Source: Carposina sasakii
Taxonomy: Eukaryota > Arthropoda > Insecta > Lepidoptera > Carposinidae
Direction: 5' to 3'
Assembly: GCA_014607495.2 (NCBI GenBank)
Contig: CP053148.1
Span: forward strand, 12,028,001-12,092,000
Length of the DNA: 64,000 bases
The position numbers and the translations under genes are program-made. The notes under the pieces are model-generated. The model saw only the letters and a list, made by a program, of their open reading frames with translations, was not told the origin of the DNA and did no database searches. Positions 34,831 through 46,645 of this stretch are shown piece by piece (within the stretch, counting starts at the first letter, position 1; each line of letters starts with the position of its first letter).

Positions 34831-35239
34831 TTTTTTATATTTATGAATGTCTATTTATACTTTTATTTAAAAATGTACAAAAATGAGGATTATATGACTG
34901 AAAATTTGTAAATATTCAACTTTTATGGAGTTTGGAAAATGTGACGAATTAACAAAAACCGAACGGCGTTGGATCAGGCTTAGATCTTTAATCCTCCTGC
35001 ATGAGTAGAGTAACCGGTAACTAACGTCAATACTAATAAATAAACCAATTAAGTAGGTACTACTTCTAATAATGGGCAAATGATAAAGTTAATAATTAAT
35101 ATATATCCGAATAATAGTCAATATTATAATCCACACACTCAAGTACGAGTAACTTCAAACTAACTTGACAATAGTTGTCATTTATTTTCTTTTGAAACAT
35201 TTCCAGCTATTTTCGGCTAAAAATAAATATTGAAAAAAT
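34831..35239. other. AT-rich, no gene seen
   Basis: An octamer TACGAGTA lies at 35,144-35,151. Nothing else. Confidence 0.5.
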
Positions 35240-35505
35240 CATCATCATCATCAGCCTATTGCAGTCCACTGCTGGACGAAGGCCTCCCCCAGAGCACGCC
35301 ACAAGACTGCCATGGAGGGTATTTGCCCATAGTCACGACGTTGGGCAGGCGGGTTGGTGACCGCAGTTTGTATTTTGGACTATGTTGTCAACACGGGAGG
35401 CGCTGCTGCCCACCTCCCGGAAACCCTTAATCACCTCGTACGATACCCACGGTCAGACATGGGGTGGTACGAATTCTACTCTGCCGGCACCACGCGGCGA
35501 ATTGA
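35240..35505 (-). repeat. SINE-like repeat with an RTE-derived 3' tail, copy 2
   Basis: On the minus strand it starts gccgcgtggtgccggcagag (about 35,500) and ends with the RTE 3' end: ggaggccttcgtccagcagt, ggactgcaatagg and (TGATGA)n at 35,240-35,255. Sharing a LINE's 3' end is how many SINEs borrow its enzymes. The last codons of the RTE ORF can be read in the shared part, which explains the apparent open frame. Confidence 0.65.
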
Positions 35506-37544
35506 AAAAATAAGGTCGTTTAATTAAGACTCAGACTATGATTTTCGCATTACTTTTGAGTAAATCTTTTAGGAACAATTTTTCCAACGGTAAAATCTAT
35601 ATGAATTATAAATTTAATGTTCTTTTTCTCTAAAACTTGATCAAGATAGAGACAGCACTTTATACTTCCAGGTTATCTAATTATTAGAATATCGGTCCTA
35701 AAACATTAATAAAACGCGTTGTTGTTTGTAATTTTTTGGATAGGATACCGTAGTTGCCTTTAATCATTCAAATTCGCTCGTTAATTTTCAATTGCTCCCA
35801 TTCAGTCGGTCTGTACACAGCAAAAGAAGAACAAAGCTTCGAATCGATCTTACCTATTGAGACATGTAGAATCACAAAAACTTGAATATTAAATAGACCG
35901 AAAGAGAGTTATATTTTGTAAACATTGCTAATAAGGGGCATGCAGTATCTGGTAGGCGTCAGAAACCTTCAACCTTCGTTGTATTGGTCTGCTTTAGGTA
36001 TATTTTATGTGCATGGCCTGACCTATACCTACTAAATAGCCCTCTGTTTAGAAACAGGTAAATCCGCCGGTATAAACCTAGTTATTTTAATATACAGATG
36101 AAATTTAATTAGAAGCGCTCGGTGTGGTGTGAACCACACTCGTGGCGGCGCCGATACGTGACTCGACCGGGGAAAATGCAATATACTTTTTATTTCTTCG
36201 ACGCTGTTCGCATTGAATACAAAAAGCTCAATCGTTCACTTCACTAATAAAATATTTCCTTTTTTTATAACTTAAACCTTGAGGAGTTTTGAGTATTATG
36301 AACGAGAAGACATAGCATAGAAAGTACGAATTAAATTTTGTATAAGAAGATTATTATTCTTTTGAGATACGCTAAAAGCCCTTCACGTCTGAATAACTTT
36401 TGACAATGCCAATATTTAGCCAAGTTTTATCTTAATTACGATATTTATTGGCATATTTATTAACGCTATTAGATTTAATTCGCTGCTGTTAGTTTGTATC
36501 TACACTTTTATTGGTTTACTTCTCCGTGGATTAACTTACTGAAAACTAGGCGTCACTGAGAGAGTGAGTACAACTTTAAACTGAATCAAAGACAAATTTA
36601 TAAGATAGTAGGAGTTGTGCCCCATACAAAAGGGACCTGAATTGTTTCTTTTGAGGTAGAATTGTATAATTTTTACCATGAATAGAATGTAATAAGACAA
36701 TTATTTTCAGATGTGGAGGGAATCGTCCCCTGAGCGCCAGAGGAGGGGGTTGAAGGGGTAAAAATAGGTACCTTGGTGATATTGTTTTTCTCGTAGGAAA
36801 ATGCTATTAGGGTGTGTTTGGTATCGTTTTCGATTAAAACGGATACTAGGAATTCATTTTTGATACACTTGAAGTACTTTTTCGTACAAAATGTATGATA
36901 TTTTTGCAAAAATCTGAAAAAATATGTAAAAATAATGCAATTTTTTTAATTGAAATCAGCATAATCTTCCAAAAACTAAAAAAAAAATGGCAGAAATAAA
37001 AATACTGCATTAAAGACAATTTAATCTAGTTTTTAAAAATATATACTTTTTTATACTTTTCATACAATATCCATCAGAAAAAAATCTTTTATGGGTCGTA
37101 CTATGACACTGTACCAAAGCTGGCTATAGTAAAAATATATCGGAAAATGTGCTGTAAAGGTGAGAAAATGATGTTTATTATTTGTTTAGTGTTTATAATG
37201 TTGTTGTTGATTTATTTCATAATGTTAATATAGTTTTTAGGGTTCCCTTGTTAACAAGAACCTTTCTTTACCAAAGAAATATGTACGATATAAAGTACCA
37301 TAAAGGAGACCTAAAGCATTATGCTAGTATAAAACATATAGGTATATACATATTCTGTAGTCTTCTCAAAGTCGGATAGTCAGAATACCAGGATTATGAA
37401 GGAGATCCTATAATCACGTTTAGCATAGTTGGACCAAATGTAACTAATGTGAAAGGTACCATTGTCAGTAAGGTGTTATATAGGTTTTTTAAACGCGTTA
37501 GAACAGCGTAGCGTATAAACGCGAAAGTTTGTAAGCATGGATTG
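35506..37544. other. AT-rich, no gene seen
   Basis: No domain in any frame and no family recognised. The 78-residue minus frame at 36,673-36,909 has no motif. Confidence 0.55.
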
Positions 37545-37739
37545 ATGGATGGATGGATGTTGTCATTCTTTCACGTAAAAACGGCTGGACCTATTTTAAT
37601 AAAATTTGGTTTGGAGTTACCGACATCATGGATTTACACATAGGCTATTTTTTATCCCGGGAAAAATTACTATCCCGGATAATTATCGACATTTTGTTTT
37701 TTCTACAGTACACGCGGACGAAGTCTGGGCATCCACTAG
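37545..37739 (+). mobile_element. Short Helitron-like copy with (ATGG)n start
   Basis: Begins near a run tggattgatggatggatgga and ends cgcggacgaagtctgggc then CTAG (37,736-37,739) before T. The GC hairpin is weakened by a base change. The shared phrase tcccggataattatcgacat is present. Confidence 0.6.
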
Positions 37740-37852
37740 TTAGGTATAATTTTGTTAAGATACAATCATTACCGGTACCATACCGTTTCTACCGATTGGA
37801 CAAAAAATTCCCACCTGGTGGTTATGTGCATTCAACTATAAAATATTACTTA
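37740..37852. other. Spacer and copia target site
   Basis: The last five bases, actta (37,848-37,852), are the target duplication of the copia element; the matching copy is at 42,417-42,421. Confidence 0.85.
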
Positions 37853-38059
37853 TATTAGAATAGTTTACAATATAAACACAATACAATACCTATGTACAAG
37901 ATTGCTTTGTCTCAAAACGCAATAGAAGAAAAAAGCTGTGACTGTATCTGTCTCTCTTCTGAAGGATCTGTAATAGGCTAGTCATGTATTTTTGCTATAA
38001 AAATAAAATCCAGCGAAATCTGAACATATTCGTGAGTTTACTTACCAATTAATCTAACA
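37853..38059 (+). repeat. Copia 5' LTR
   Basis: Starts TATTAGAATAG and ends ..CTAACA. A possible promoter/terminator region is around tgctataaaaataaaatcca. It lacks the 6 bp (CTCGTA) present in the 3' LTR at the matching point. Confidence 0.92.
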
Positions 38060-38073
38060 GGTTATGGGCACAG
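38060..38073 (+). promoter_or_regulatory. Primer-binding site for half initiator tRNA-Met
   Basis: GGTTATGGGCACAG abuts the LTR. It complements the anticodon-arm region of insect initiator tRNA-Met with one mismatch. Priming from a cleaved tRNA half, not from its 3' end, is the known habit of Drosophila copia. Confidence 0.8.
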
Positions 38074-38150
38074 GATTTTAGATAAAATTTACGAAGAAGA
38101 TTTTTATTCGCTTATGTCATTTATTGTTGAATAATATCGTTTTTCATCCA

Positions 38151-41100
38151 ATGGCGACCGCACCGTCTGCCCTTGTGATTGAAAAATTAAAGGGAGTCGA
38201 AAACTACGGAACGTGGAAATTTATGATGAAGATGATATTAATCCACGAAGACATGTGATCTTGCACGGAATCGGCAGTGGATACTGATAATCTGAAAGAA
38301 AGCGCGATCAACGGGCATTAGCCCGAATAGCACTTTCTGTTCAACCGACGGTACACGTACATATCAGGAATGCCGTTTCTGCGTATCAAGCGTGGAAAAA
38401 TCTGAACAAAGCCTATGAAGATACAGGATTGAGCCGCCGACTTGGTCTCCTGCGAAGTCTATTTGCTACAAAACTATCGGACATAGTGTGCATGGAGACG
38501 TATCTGACCAAAATTACGGAACTTGCACAACAGCTGACAGATATTGGAGCGGGGCTGGACGACGACTTTATTGCCATTATCATGCTAAGCGGACTCACGG
38601 AAGATTACGATACACTCATTATGGCGATAGAAAATTCAAACATCAAATTGACCAGTGACGTAGTATCCGGGAAGTTGCTGCAGGAAAAGCAAAGGCGCGA
38701 TGGCAAGAGTGAAAACGTCTCCGCTTTGGCAGCCGTGAAGAAGCAGCCGAAATGCTTTAGGTGCAAGCAAGTAGGACATTATATCAAGGACTGTCCGAAA
38801 GCGAAGAAGAAGTCTGACGACCCACCTAAGAAGAGCAATACGAAGGCGTTGCTTACTGCGTTATCAAAAAATGTGCAGAGTGATATGTGGTACGTTGACA
38901 GTGGCGCCACAAGCCACATGTGCAATAGTAAGGAGATCATGTGTGACTATACAGACGTAGTGCCAGTACGTGTGACAGTGGCAAATGGAGATAGACTGTA
39001 CACAGCAGGAAAGGGGCAGGTACAAATAAAACTGAAGAATGGTGAATTAAAGACTGTAAGTGAAGTGTTCTATGTACCTAACCTAACCGCTAACTTACTG
39101 TCAGTCAGCTCTATGGTAAGCAAAGGTTTTAAGGTTGTGTTCAGCGACAGTACTTGTCAGGTTTTGGATAATAGGGAAGTAGTAGCCAGTGCTACCTTAG
39201 TAAACGGTACTTATATCCTTGACACTGCTGAACGACTATCGGGTATGTGTCATTCTTTCTGTTCACAGGATGCAGTTGCGTCAATAGCGAATACAGCAGA
39301 GCAATGTAAGACTAGTTGTGCTGATGCTGAGGCTAGAGGTGCTGGAGCTGTTTCTGAAGCTGTGACAAAAAAGGTATGGCATCGTCGACTCATGCATCTC
39401 AACCGAAGAAGTATGGAACTCCTAAGGAAAGGTATGGTTTCTGGAATTAATTATGACAACTCGAGCTTCGAAGCGTGTATACCATGTATTGAAGGGAAGA
39501 AAACTAGGCTGCCATTTCCTAAGAAATCATACAACAGAGCTACCCAAGTATTAGGATTAATTCATACAGACCTATGCGGTCCTCTACCTTGTCCATCATT
39601 GAGTGGAGCTCGGTACTTTATGCTCTTTATAGGTGATTACACTCGAAAAACATTTGTGTACTTTCTAAAGAGAAAGAGTGAGGCCTTTGATAAATTCAAG
39701 GAATTTAAGGCTTTGGTGGAAAACCAATCTGAAAAGAGGATAAAGATTCTCAGGAGTGATAACGGTGGTGAGTATATGAGTTCTGTATTTCAGGAATATT
39801 TAAAAAAAAGTGGAATTCGACACCAGACTACTGTTCCTCATTCACCGCAGCAAAATGGAGTGGCAGAGCGTGCCAACAGAACTGTGATGGAGGCGGTGAG
39901 GTGTATGCTTCAAGATGCTAGGCTAAAAAAGGAGTTCTGGGCTGAGGCTGTGAATACGGCAGTCTACATAAAAATCGTTGTCCTACCAAAGCCGTGCTAG
40001 GGAGTAATCCAGAAGAAAAGTGGACTGGAAAAAAGGTATCTGTGGCTCACTTACGCATTTTTGGTACAGTTGCTTATGCATTGAATAATAAACGCACTAA
40101 ACTAGATTCGAAATGCAAGAAATATATTTTCGTTGGTTACTGCGACGAAACAAAGGGCTACAGGCTGATTGACCCCGAGTGTCCAACAAAATGTATCAAA
40201 GCCAGGGATGTGACTTTTCTAGAAAATGAACTAATAGAAAAAATATCACATGATGATGACAAGTCCATACAAATATTCACATATAATAGAGATACTCATT
40301 CGTCTGACCCATCGACTGTGCATTCGGATTCATCTGCTGTGACTACGAGTACATCTGCAAGTACGACGGTAAGTGATTCAGATAGTTCAATAGAATGTAG
40401 TGATCCGGCAGATGAAACATACGTGCCAGATGAGGAGACGGAAACCACCGAGTCAGAATACGACGACACAGAAGATCTGCGATTGTCCGCATTCATGGCA
40501 GGTACGTCTGACGGAGACACTCCACCCACGGTACAGGAGGCGCTGAAGGGACCTGATGCTGAACTGTGGTAGGAAGCCATGAATGATGAGTATAACTCTT
40601 TTTTGAAGAATAAATGTTGGACATTGACAGAGAGAAATAAAACTCAAAAACCTGTAAAGTGCAAATGGGTTTTGAAAATAAAGCGTGGTTTAAACGGAGA
40701 AGTATTTAAATACAAGGCACGTCTCGTAGCTAAAGGCTATACGCAACAGTATGGCATAGACTATGAGGAAACGTTTTCTCCTGTGGTCAGATATTCAACC
40801 ATACGTATGTTAATAGCCTTATCTGCTGAATATCAACTGGAAATAGAACATGTCGATGTTAAGACAGCGTTTCTCAATGGTGATTTGAACGAACCGGTGT
40901 TCATGGAATAGCCTGAATGTTTTAAAGTAAAAGGTCAAGAAGATAAGGTTTACAAGCTTAATAAAACTATCTATGGCTTAAAACAAGCTTCTAAAGCCTG
41001 GTACGATAAAATTAATGGGGTCTTGTGTAATAAAATAGGATTTACTAGATCAACGTCGGAACCATGTATTTATTTTAAGAATAACAAAGGTATACTGATT

Positions 41101-42041
41101 ATAATCGCACTGTACGTTGACGATATTATTTTATTTTCAAATTGCAAACAAAGTGTTTCAGATGTAAAGGAAAAACTAAAGAAAGAATTTGATATTACAG
41201 AACTTAGGCGTGCATATCATGTTTAAGGTATTCGTTTGTGTCAAGATGAAAATAAAATTTTGCTAGATCAGTCAAACTACATACAAACGGTGCTACAGAA
41301 GTATAAGATGCAAGAGTGTAAACCTGCTCGCACTCCTATGGTTTAAAGTTGTCACGAGGTGATCATAAAGATGAAACATATGATTACAGAGGTTTGATTG
41401 GTTCATTAATGTACATTGCAGTATGCACACGACCAGACATCGCCTATGCAGTCAGCTATCTGAGCCAATTTAATGAGTGTTTCACAGAGATACATTGGAA
41501 GGCAGCGAAGAGAGTTCTCCGCTATTTAAAAGGTACAGTAGATTATCATCTCACTTTTACCAAAGGCAAGCTGGATGTGACTGCGTATGTGGATGCTGAT
41601 TGGGGAAACGACGATGTTGACCGCAGATTGTATACGGGCTACGTCTTCAAACTTGGTGAGTCAGTAGTGTCGTGGGAAAGTCGCAAACAAAAAACCGTAG
41701 CTTTGTCAAGTACTGAAGCTGAATACATGGCCTTATCAGACTCTTGCAAAGAGGCTTTGTTTATCCGCAAACTCTTGATGGAAATTATTAATAAAAATAT
41801 TTCAATAACGGTTTTTAATGACAATCAGTCTACTCTAAAGATATGTGAAAATATGCAATTTCACTCGAGGGCAAAACACATTGATGTTAGGCATCATTTC
41901 ATTAGACAATTGGTTAATGATAAAAAAGTTATTGTAAAATACTTATGTACTAGTGACATGTTAGCTGACATATTGACTAAGGCTCTATGTAATGAAAAGT
42001 TTCAGAAGTTTGTGAAACAACTTTATGTAATTAATAAATAA
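38151..42041 (+). pseudogene. Copia gag-pol, degraded
   Basis: From ATG 38,151: a gag part; a CCHC knuckle (CFRCKQVGHYIKDC, 38,753-38,794); aspartic protease with DSG at 38,897-38,905; integrase with an HHCC region (from about 39,377) and D, D, E at about 39,569, 39,758 and 39,866; RT with YVDD at 41,113-41,124; RNase H near 41,580-41,960; stop at 42,039. The longest intact run is 523 codons (38,429-40,000). Breaks: in-frame stop at 38,256, frame change near 38,299, frame change in an A-run near 39,970, stops at 40,570, 40,909 and 41,224, and a frame change near 41,345. All catalytic motifs survive, so decay is recent. It copies its RNA inside cytoplasmic particles when intact. Confidence 0.93.
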
Positions 42042-42203
42042 TATAACAATATGGGTAGGTAGGCATGTCAATTAGGTAAATAAGTACTTAGAAGACTATT
42101 TTTTTTATCTAGTAGTGTATGATGTTTTTAGTATTGTCTTATTTTTTCTGTGAAGAACAGATAGCATGGTATTGTTATAATATTGTATTGGTTTAAGGGC
42201 CAG

Positions 42204-42416
42204 TATTAGAATAGTTTACAATATAAACACAATACTCGTACAATACCTATGTACAAGATTGCTTTGTCTCAAAACGCAATAGAAGAAAAAAGCTGTGACT
42301 GTATCTGTCTCTCTTCTGAAGGATCTGTAATAGGCTAGTCATGTATTTTTGCTATAAAAATAAAATCCAGCGAAATCTGAACATTTTCGTGAGTTTACTT
42401 ACCAATTAATGTAATA
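42204..42416 (+). repeat. Copia 3' LTR
   Basis: Starts TATTAGAATAG after a short purine-rich piece (ttaagggccag) and ends ..GTAATA. It contains the octamer TACTCGTA (42,233-42,240) where the 5' LTR has only TA. Otherwise nearly identical to the 5' LTR. Confidence 0.92.
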
Positions 42417-42421
42417 ACTTA

Positions 42422-43044
42422 TTCAAATAATGCCCATTCAAACATGAAATACTCTGCCAAATTTGTCTCGTAATATTTTCAGAGGCTGTCGTCCGTCAAC
42501 ACTGAAATCTTTGAGCTATGAGTTAGTAAATAACTAACGCACTGGAGCAGCGGAATGGAAAATGTTCTAAGTATACTTTATTTATCGTATGACATGTCAG
42601 GAATATTTATTTTCTTTCTTATTTATAAGGATGGATTGAAAACCAATTTTCGTCTACCCGAAAATTGTCAAATAGCTTGACCGATTTTGATGAAATTTTG
42701 TATATATTGAGTGAGTGTAATTGTGGGCGAAGCTGCCAAAAACCACCAGTTTGTCCTAAGCTATATTATCAGTAAAAACATTGAAATTCCTTAATTATAT
42801 ATTTTAAAGATTTTTTCGTGTTAAAAATATATAAATACTCGTGTTCTTTATACTTCATATCCTGCTCCTTTCTTCTCCTCTGTCTTCTGTTTTCGTAGAA
42901 ATTTCGGGGACTCTTTTCTTATCAGATGACTACGTAATACAAAGAATACATACACTCTCCAACTTTTAAGTCACTAATATCAACGACTTGGACCCTGTAT
43001 TTATCCGTTAGTAATTCAGGACAAGGCATTTAATATCATATATA
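42422..43044. other. No gene; short repeat scrap
   Basis: 42,640-42,740 (gaccgattttgatgaaattt) resembles the inner part of the Helitron family but has no end. The rest is AT-rich. Confidence 0.4.
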
Positions 43045-43250
43045 AGGTCGGCGCAATATCTACTTTCTTCCATTCATTCCTATTATCCCTCAGCTCATTG
43101 CTCACTCCCAGTACACGCATATCCTCTCTCACACAGTCCATCCAACATTTCTTTGGTCTACCTCTTCCTTTATATCCATCCACATTCATGCACAACGCTC
43201 TCTGTAAAATATCCCTTTCATCCCGTCGCTTTACATGCCCGTATCAAGAC
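43045..43250 (-). pseudogene. LINE C-terminal fragment (RTE-like)
   Basis: On the minus strand the frame reads YGHVKRRDERDILQRAL, then GRGRPKKCWMDCVREDMRV, then a stop region near 43,050. That is a typical end of an RTE-like ORF in Lepidoptera (a different family from the three big RTE copies). It is 5'-truncated and has one or two disabling changes. The plus-strand frame over it is a shadow. Confidence 0.65.
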
Positions 43251-44092
43251 AGACGGTTACTTATTAATCTAAAATGTTTGTAAAGAAGTAAATGTTGAAA
43301 ATGTTTTCTAGTGAGTTTAGTTAGTTAGGACCAGCCTGTAAGTGAACTAACGCCTAAGCACTGAGTCACTTTTATTTATAAGCGTTCAGCCACTTTTCCT
43401 GGGTAGAGAGAGATTAATTGAAACTTAGCACGTTCGCACTTTCCACTTAGGTTTAATTCATTGGAAATTGTTTATCTTTCAAATCCTAACCACTTTTATT
43501 ATTCTACAAGAAGGGATGTTTTAATATTTTTATAGAACTTTATTTTAGATTAAAAACAAGGTTTACATGACGTCTTACAGAGGTTACAGTAATTTACTAA
43601 CCTAAAAATATTCATAACTCCAACTACATTATGAATTATCTCATAAATAGAAAGAAACAGTTAAGAACTCAGTTTTGGAATTAACAGACTTTTATTAATT
43701 TTACAAGACGCACAGATTAATTTCGTTTTTTTCTCACTGCTTGGTCTAGAAAAACCCTATAGAGGCCTTATAAACTTCCTCGAAATCTACATTATAAATA
43801 GTCGTTGAAATGTAAATTGAAATATATCATATTGTGGCTTAATCCATTTGAGCTGTCTATTACAAAAATATGTTTTTATTTATAGCCAGTGTAGCGCCTT
43901 AGACAATCGCGTCACGTTCAACCAATCAATGTAATACCTATAATAGTCTCTATACAGGGTGTGAGATTGCCAGGAAAAAATTATATGCATCTTTCCGTTA
44001 TTATTTATCAGCACCAAAATCTTGTATTTAATTTTAAATACCAGATTTGAAATAGATCAAGCGCATAAATAACTAATCCACATATAGAGTTA
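43251..44092. other. No gene; one-ended MITE piece
   Basis: tatacagggtgtgagattgc at about 43,956 looks like a MITE end without a partner. The rest is AT-rich. Confidence 0.4.
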
Positions 44093-44465
44093 AGGTCATG
44101 GCACACTATACCGGCACGGCAACGGCACGGCTCAAACCCAGCAATCACTTTGTCATTCAATTTAGAGCATTAAACCGTCTGTCATATAACACATGTTATT
44201 ATATCAATATGAAAAAGTCAACACCTTGCCGTTACCATCCAGCTCGGCTCGCAGTTAGTGGACCGCGTGCTTACAGTACCTACGCCCCAACTGTCTGCTT
44301 ACTACCCAATGACTCCGAATCGTCCTTATAAAAATTGTATTCACGGTGATGGTAAGCTTGCAACTCGCCGTCAGCGCGCGGACTACGAGCTTACACTAGC
44401 CTGACTAGCCATAGCCTGAATACGAGGCTGTGTCGTTGACGTGCTGGAATAGTGTGCCATGACCC
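44093..44465. mobile_element. TTA-flanked palindromic MITE, ~373 bp
   Basis: Left end AGGTCATGGCACACTATACC and right end its inverted copy (..ggaatagtgtgccatgaccc). TTA lies at 44,090-44,092 and 44,466-44,468, a 3-bp TWA-type target duplication as in PIF/Harbinger elements. The 77-residue frame in it is not a gene. Confidence 0.75.
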
Positions 44466-44710
44466 TTACAACTAACAAACATTAAAGAAAAATAGCAATG
44501 TATCACATAAAAAATGAAAATTAATGGGGTTTCGCAACGTGAAAAGTTCATTTGCTACAAGTAAAAACTCTGACGTCTAAGTCAATATAGTGGTGATACT
44601 AATACCAATTTCGAACGGTGCGGAATATTGTGGATTGACGCGGGCCAGTCCGCACCAACGCACCGTGGGAAAAGGTACCTAAATCATCCATGGTAATGCA
44701 GACATGTCTA
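44466..44710. other. No gene seen
   Basis: Contains cggtgcggaatattgtggat and caacgcaccgtgggaaaagg (44,610-44,680), which resemble the words of the next hairpin and may be a decayed relative. Confidence 0.4.
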
Positions 44711-44861
44711 TAATGCTGGCTTCCCACGGTGCGTGATTTTGCGGATCATCGCGCACGGTCAACGACTACGGACAGACACGCACGAACGTGCGTTTCTCTC
44801 CGTAGTCGTCGGCCGTGCGCGATGATCCGAAAGATCATGCACCGCGGAAAGCCAGCATAAT
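44711..44861. repeat. Near-perfect 151-bp hairpin
   Basis: The arms start TAATGCTGGCTTCCCACGGT and fold back almost completely, meeting at cgcacgaacgtgcg near 44,785. GC-rich. It is either a hairpin MITE or, if transcribed, a long double-stranded RNA source. No frame. Confidence 0.85.
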
Positions 44862-45096
44862 TATTCATAGTGTAAGCATTCGCCTGGTTTTTACTTTACC
44901 TATAAATAGGTAACATACTACTCGTTCTATCTTTCCAGGATTAGATCCAGGTGAAGAACCCGAGTAAATACCGTAATACCTACTTACGTCTTCGAATATT
45001 AAATTTTGCTCTGCGTCACACCGGACGCGTAATGTAACCACGTACGTAACCACGTCGAAATCACGCGCGTGGTTACGGCGTACCCCGATGTCACAC
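44862..45096. repeat. Short GC-rich inverted repeat and spacer
   Basis: 45,016-45,096 carries gtcacaccggacgcgtaatg at one side and an inverted ggtgtgacatcggggtacgc-like end at the other, with cgtggttacg words inside: a small MITE that interrupts the LINE fragment to its right. Confidence 0.5.
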
Positions 45097-45238
45097 CAAC
45101 TCAACATACCTTTCTCAATCTTCGTCACAACGTCCTCATTTATACCATGGTTCTTTCTGATCACCTCATTTCTTATTCTATCTTGCACAGTAATTCCACA
45201 AATACTTCTCAATGCTCTCATTTCCACTGCATACACTT
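45097..45238 (-). pseudogene. LINE RT C-terminal fragment
   Basis: On the minus strand: VEMRALRSICGITVQDRIRN, then EVIRKNHGINEDVVTKIEKG, then MLSW, after which the small MITE breaks in. This is a typical thumb-region segment of an RTE- or Proto2-like LINE. Both ends are lost. Confidence 0.6.
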
Positions 45239-45654
45239 AGATAGGGGAATCACTCACTTAGATAGGGGATACGCAAATTTCCATCTACTGAGAAAGAATA
45301 AGTAAAAAAGGAAAATGTTGGAAAAATTATATTTATTCTGTTTTTATAATAAATAAATAAATCATGTAAAATAATGTCCAAGGGTACGAATGGTAATATA
45401 TCTTGGTATCTGATCCAGTATACTTGAGATACCTTTACACAATTACTTATGTAGGTGCAGCGTGAAAACCTATTCCACTTTAATCCACTGGACTAAACCA
45501 TCTAATCCATAAATTCCACTTTAAAACACACCGGGGACTGGTTTAGAGTACATCTATTCCACTATAATCCATTGGTCAAATCCATTTACGTAGATTCCAC
45601 TCCCATACATACATTATTTATATCGAATTCATGCATCTACAAACTTATTCTTCT
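45239..45654. repeat. Direct repeat of a TCCACT-rich segment
   Basis: tattccactttaatccactg (from about 45,472) and tattccactataatccattg (from about 45,556) begin two ~48-bp copies, 84 bp apart. No gene. Confidence 0.55.
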
Positions 45655-45832
45655 TCTTCAGCCTATTGGGCAGGCGGGTTGGTGATCACATAGTGTTCTA
45701 TGGTGATCGCAGTGTGATTTTTGGAAAATGTTGTCAGCAAGGGAGGCGCTGCTGCCCACCTCTCGGAAACCACCCACGGGCAGGCATGGGGTGGTATAAA
45801 CTCTACTCTGCCGGCACCAAGAGGCACAAACT
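45655..45832 (-). repeat. SINE-like repeat, copy 3, internally deleted
   Basis: Same family as 35,240-35,505. The tail (ttcttcttcagcctatt) jumps straight to gggcaggcgggttggtgatc, so about 75 bp present in the 35-kb copy, including most of the RTE-derived part, is missing. It also has a small duplication, atggtgatc/gtgatc, near 45,690. Confidence 0.6.
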
Positions 45833-46645
45833 TATTATTCTAATAGTAATTCGAGTAATTCCGAGATAAACATAAAATAATAATTGTCACACGACTTGAC
45901 ACTATCATAGACCGTCAAACCCAAAGAGGGCCACGCATGAGGCCACGCATAGCATAGATACGTGCGTGCTCAATTTTTTTCGGTGTGACGTCTACTATGG
46001 CGCGCTATAGAATACAACATCATCAACGCGAGCGACGCAAGTAGTCACGCAATCTTTTTGTATCTTGGGAGCTGCATTGCGTAGGGTAACGCATACGTTT
46101 ACGCTTACGTCTACGCACACGCATCTGGTGTGTCCTGTCTTATACAGTTCCATACTTTACAACTCGGCGGTACATGCACGTCTACGCTTACGGCACGCAC
46201 ACGCATCCGGTGTGCTCGAGCCTTTATAATCCTATTTTTGTTTAACAGGAATAGTTTAAAAGAGAAAAAATAAGTCTCTGGTGTTAACAAGCCGTCGAAA
46301 AATGAACGGGGTATTATATACTGTTAGTACCTACATTTATTTAAAAAACTATTTTTAATCTTAATAAAGAACGCGTAAAAGCATTAACCAAGTTATAAGC
46401 TCTATTTGCTGTTCAATTAAATGCTCTAATTGGCAAAACTTTTCTACTCGAACTACTACATATTTAACAATAGGTGAACAAAACGCCTCGTGGATAACAA
46501 TAGGTAAAATGGATATACAGTTCAGTTGACGACTTCCTGACTCAGGAAATAGCTGGGGACTTCTCTACGAAGTACTTTACATAATATTGTAGTGAGGATA
46601 CAAACTAAGTTTAGACCTAGTAAAAGGTCTTACAAATGTTATAGA
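45833..46645. other. CpG-rich patch, no gene
   Basis: 45,925-46,225 is rich in acgc words (acgcatacgtttacgcttac; cacgcatctggtgtgtcctg; cacgcatccggtgtgctcga) and may be a decayed MITE pair. The rest is AT-rich. Confidence 0.4.

Larger units (their letters stand above)
37853..42416 (+). mobile_element. Full-length Ty1/copia LTR retrotransposon (4,564 bp), dead
   Basis: Two LTRs, a primer site, one gag-pol region in copia order (protease, integrase, RT, RNase H) and a 5-bp target duplication (actta) identify it. The LTRs (207 and 213 bp) differ by a 6-bp insertion and about three substitutions, so the insertion is fairly young. The coding part nevertheless has at least seven breaks. Confidence 0.95.

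Noticed and set aside
38429..40000. 523-codon frame as a host gene
   Set aside because: CCHC knuckle, DSG protease and integrase motifs between two LTRs make it copia gag-pol.
43956..43980. Complete CAGGGTG MITE
   Set aside because: Only one end can be found; no matching right end within 1 kb.
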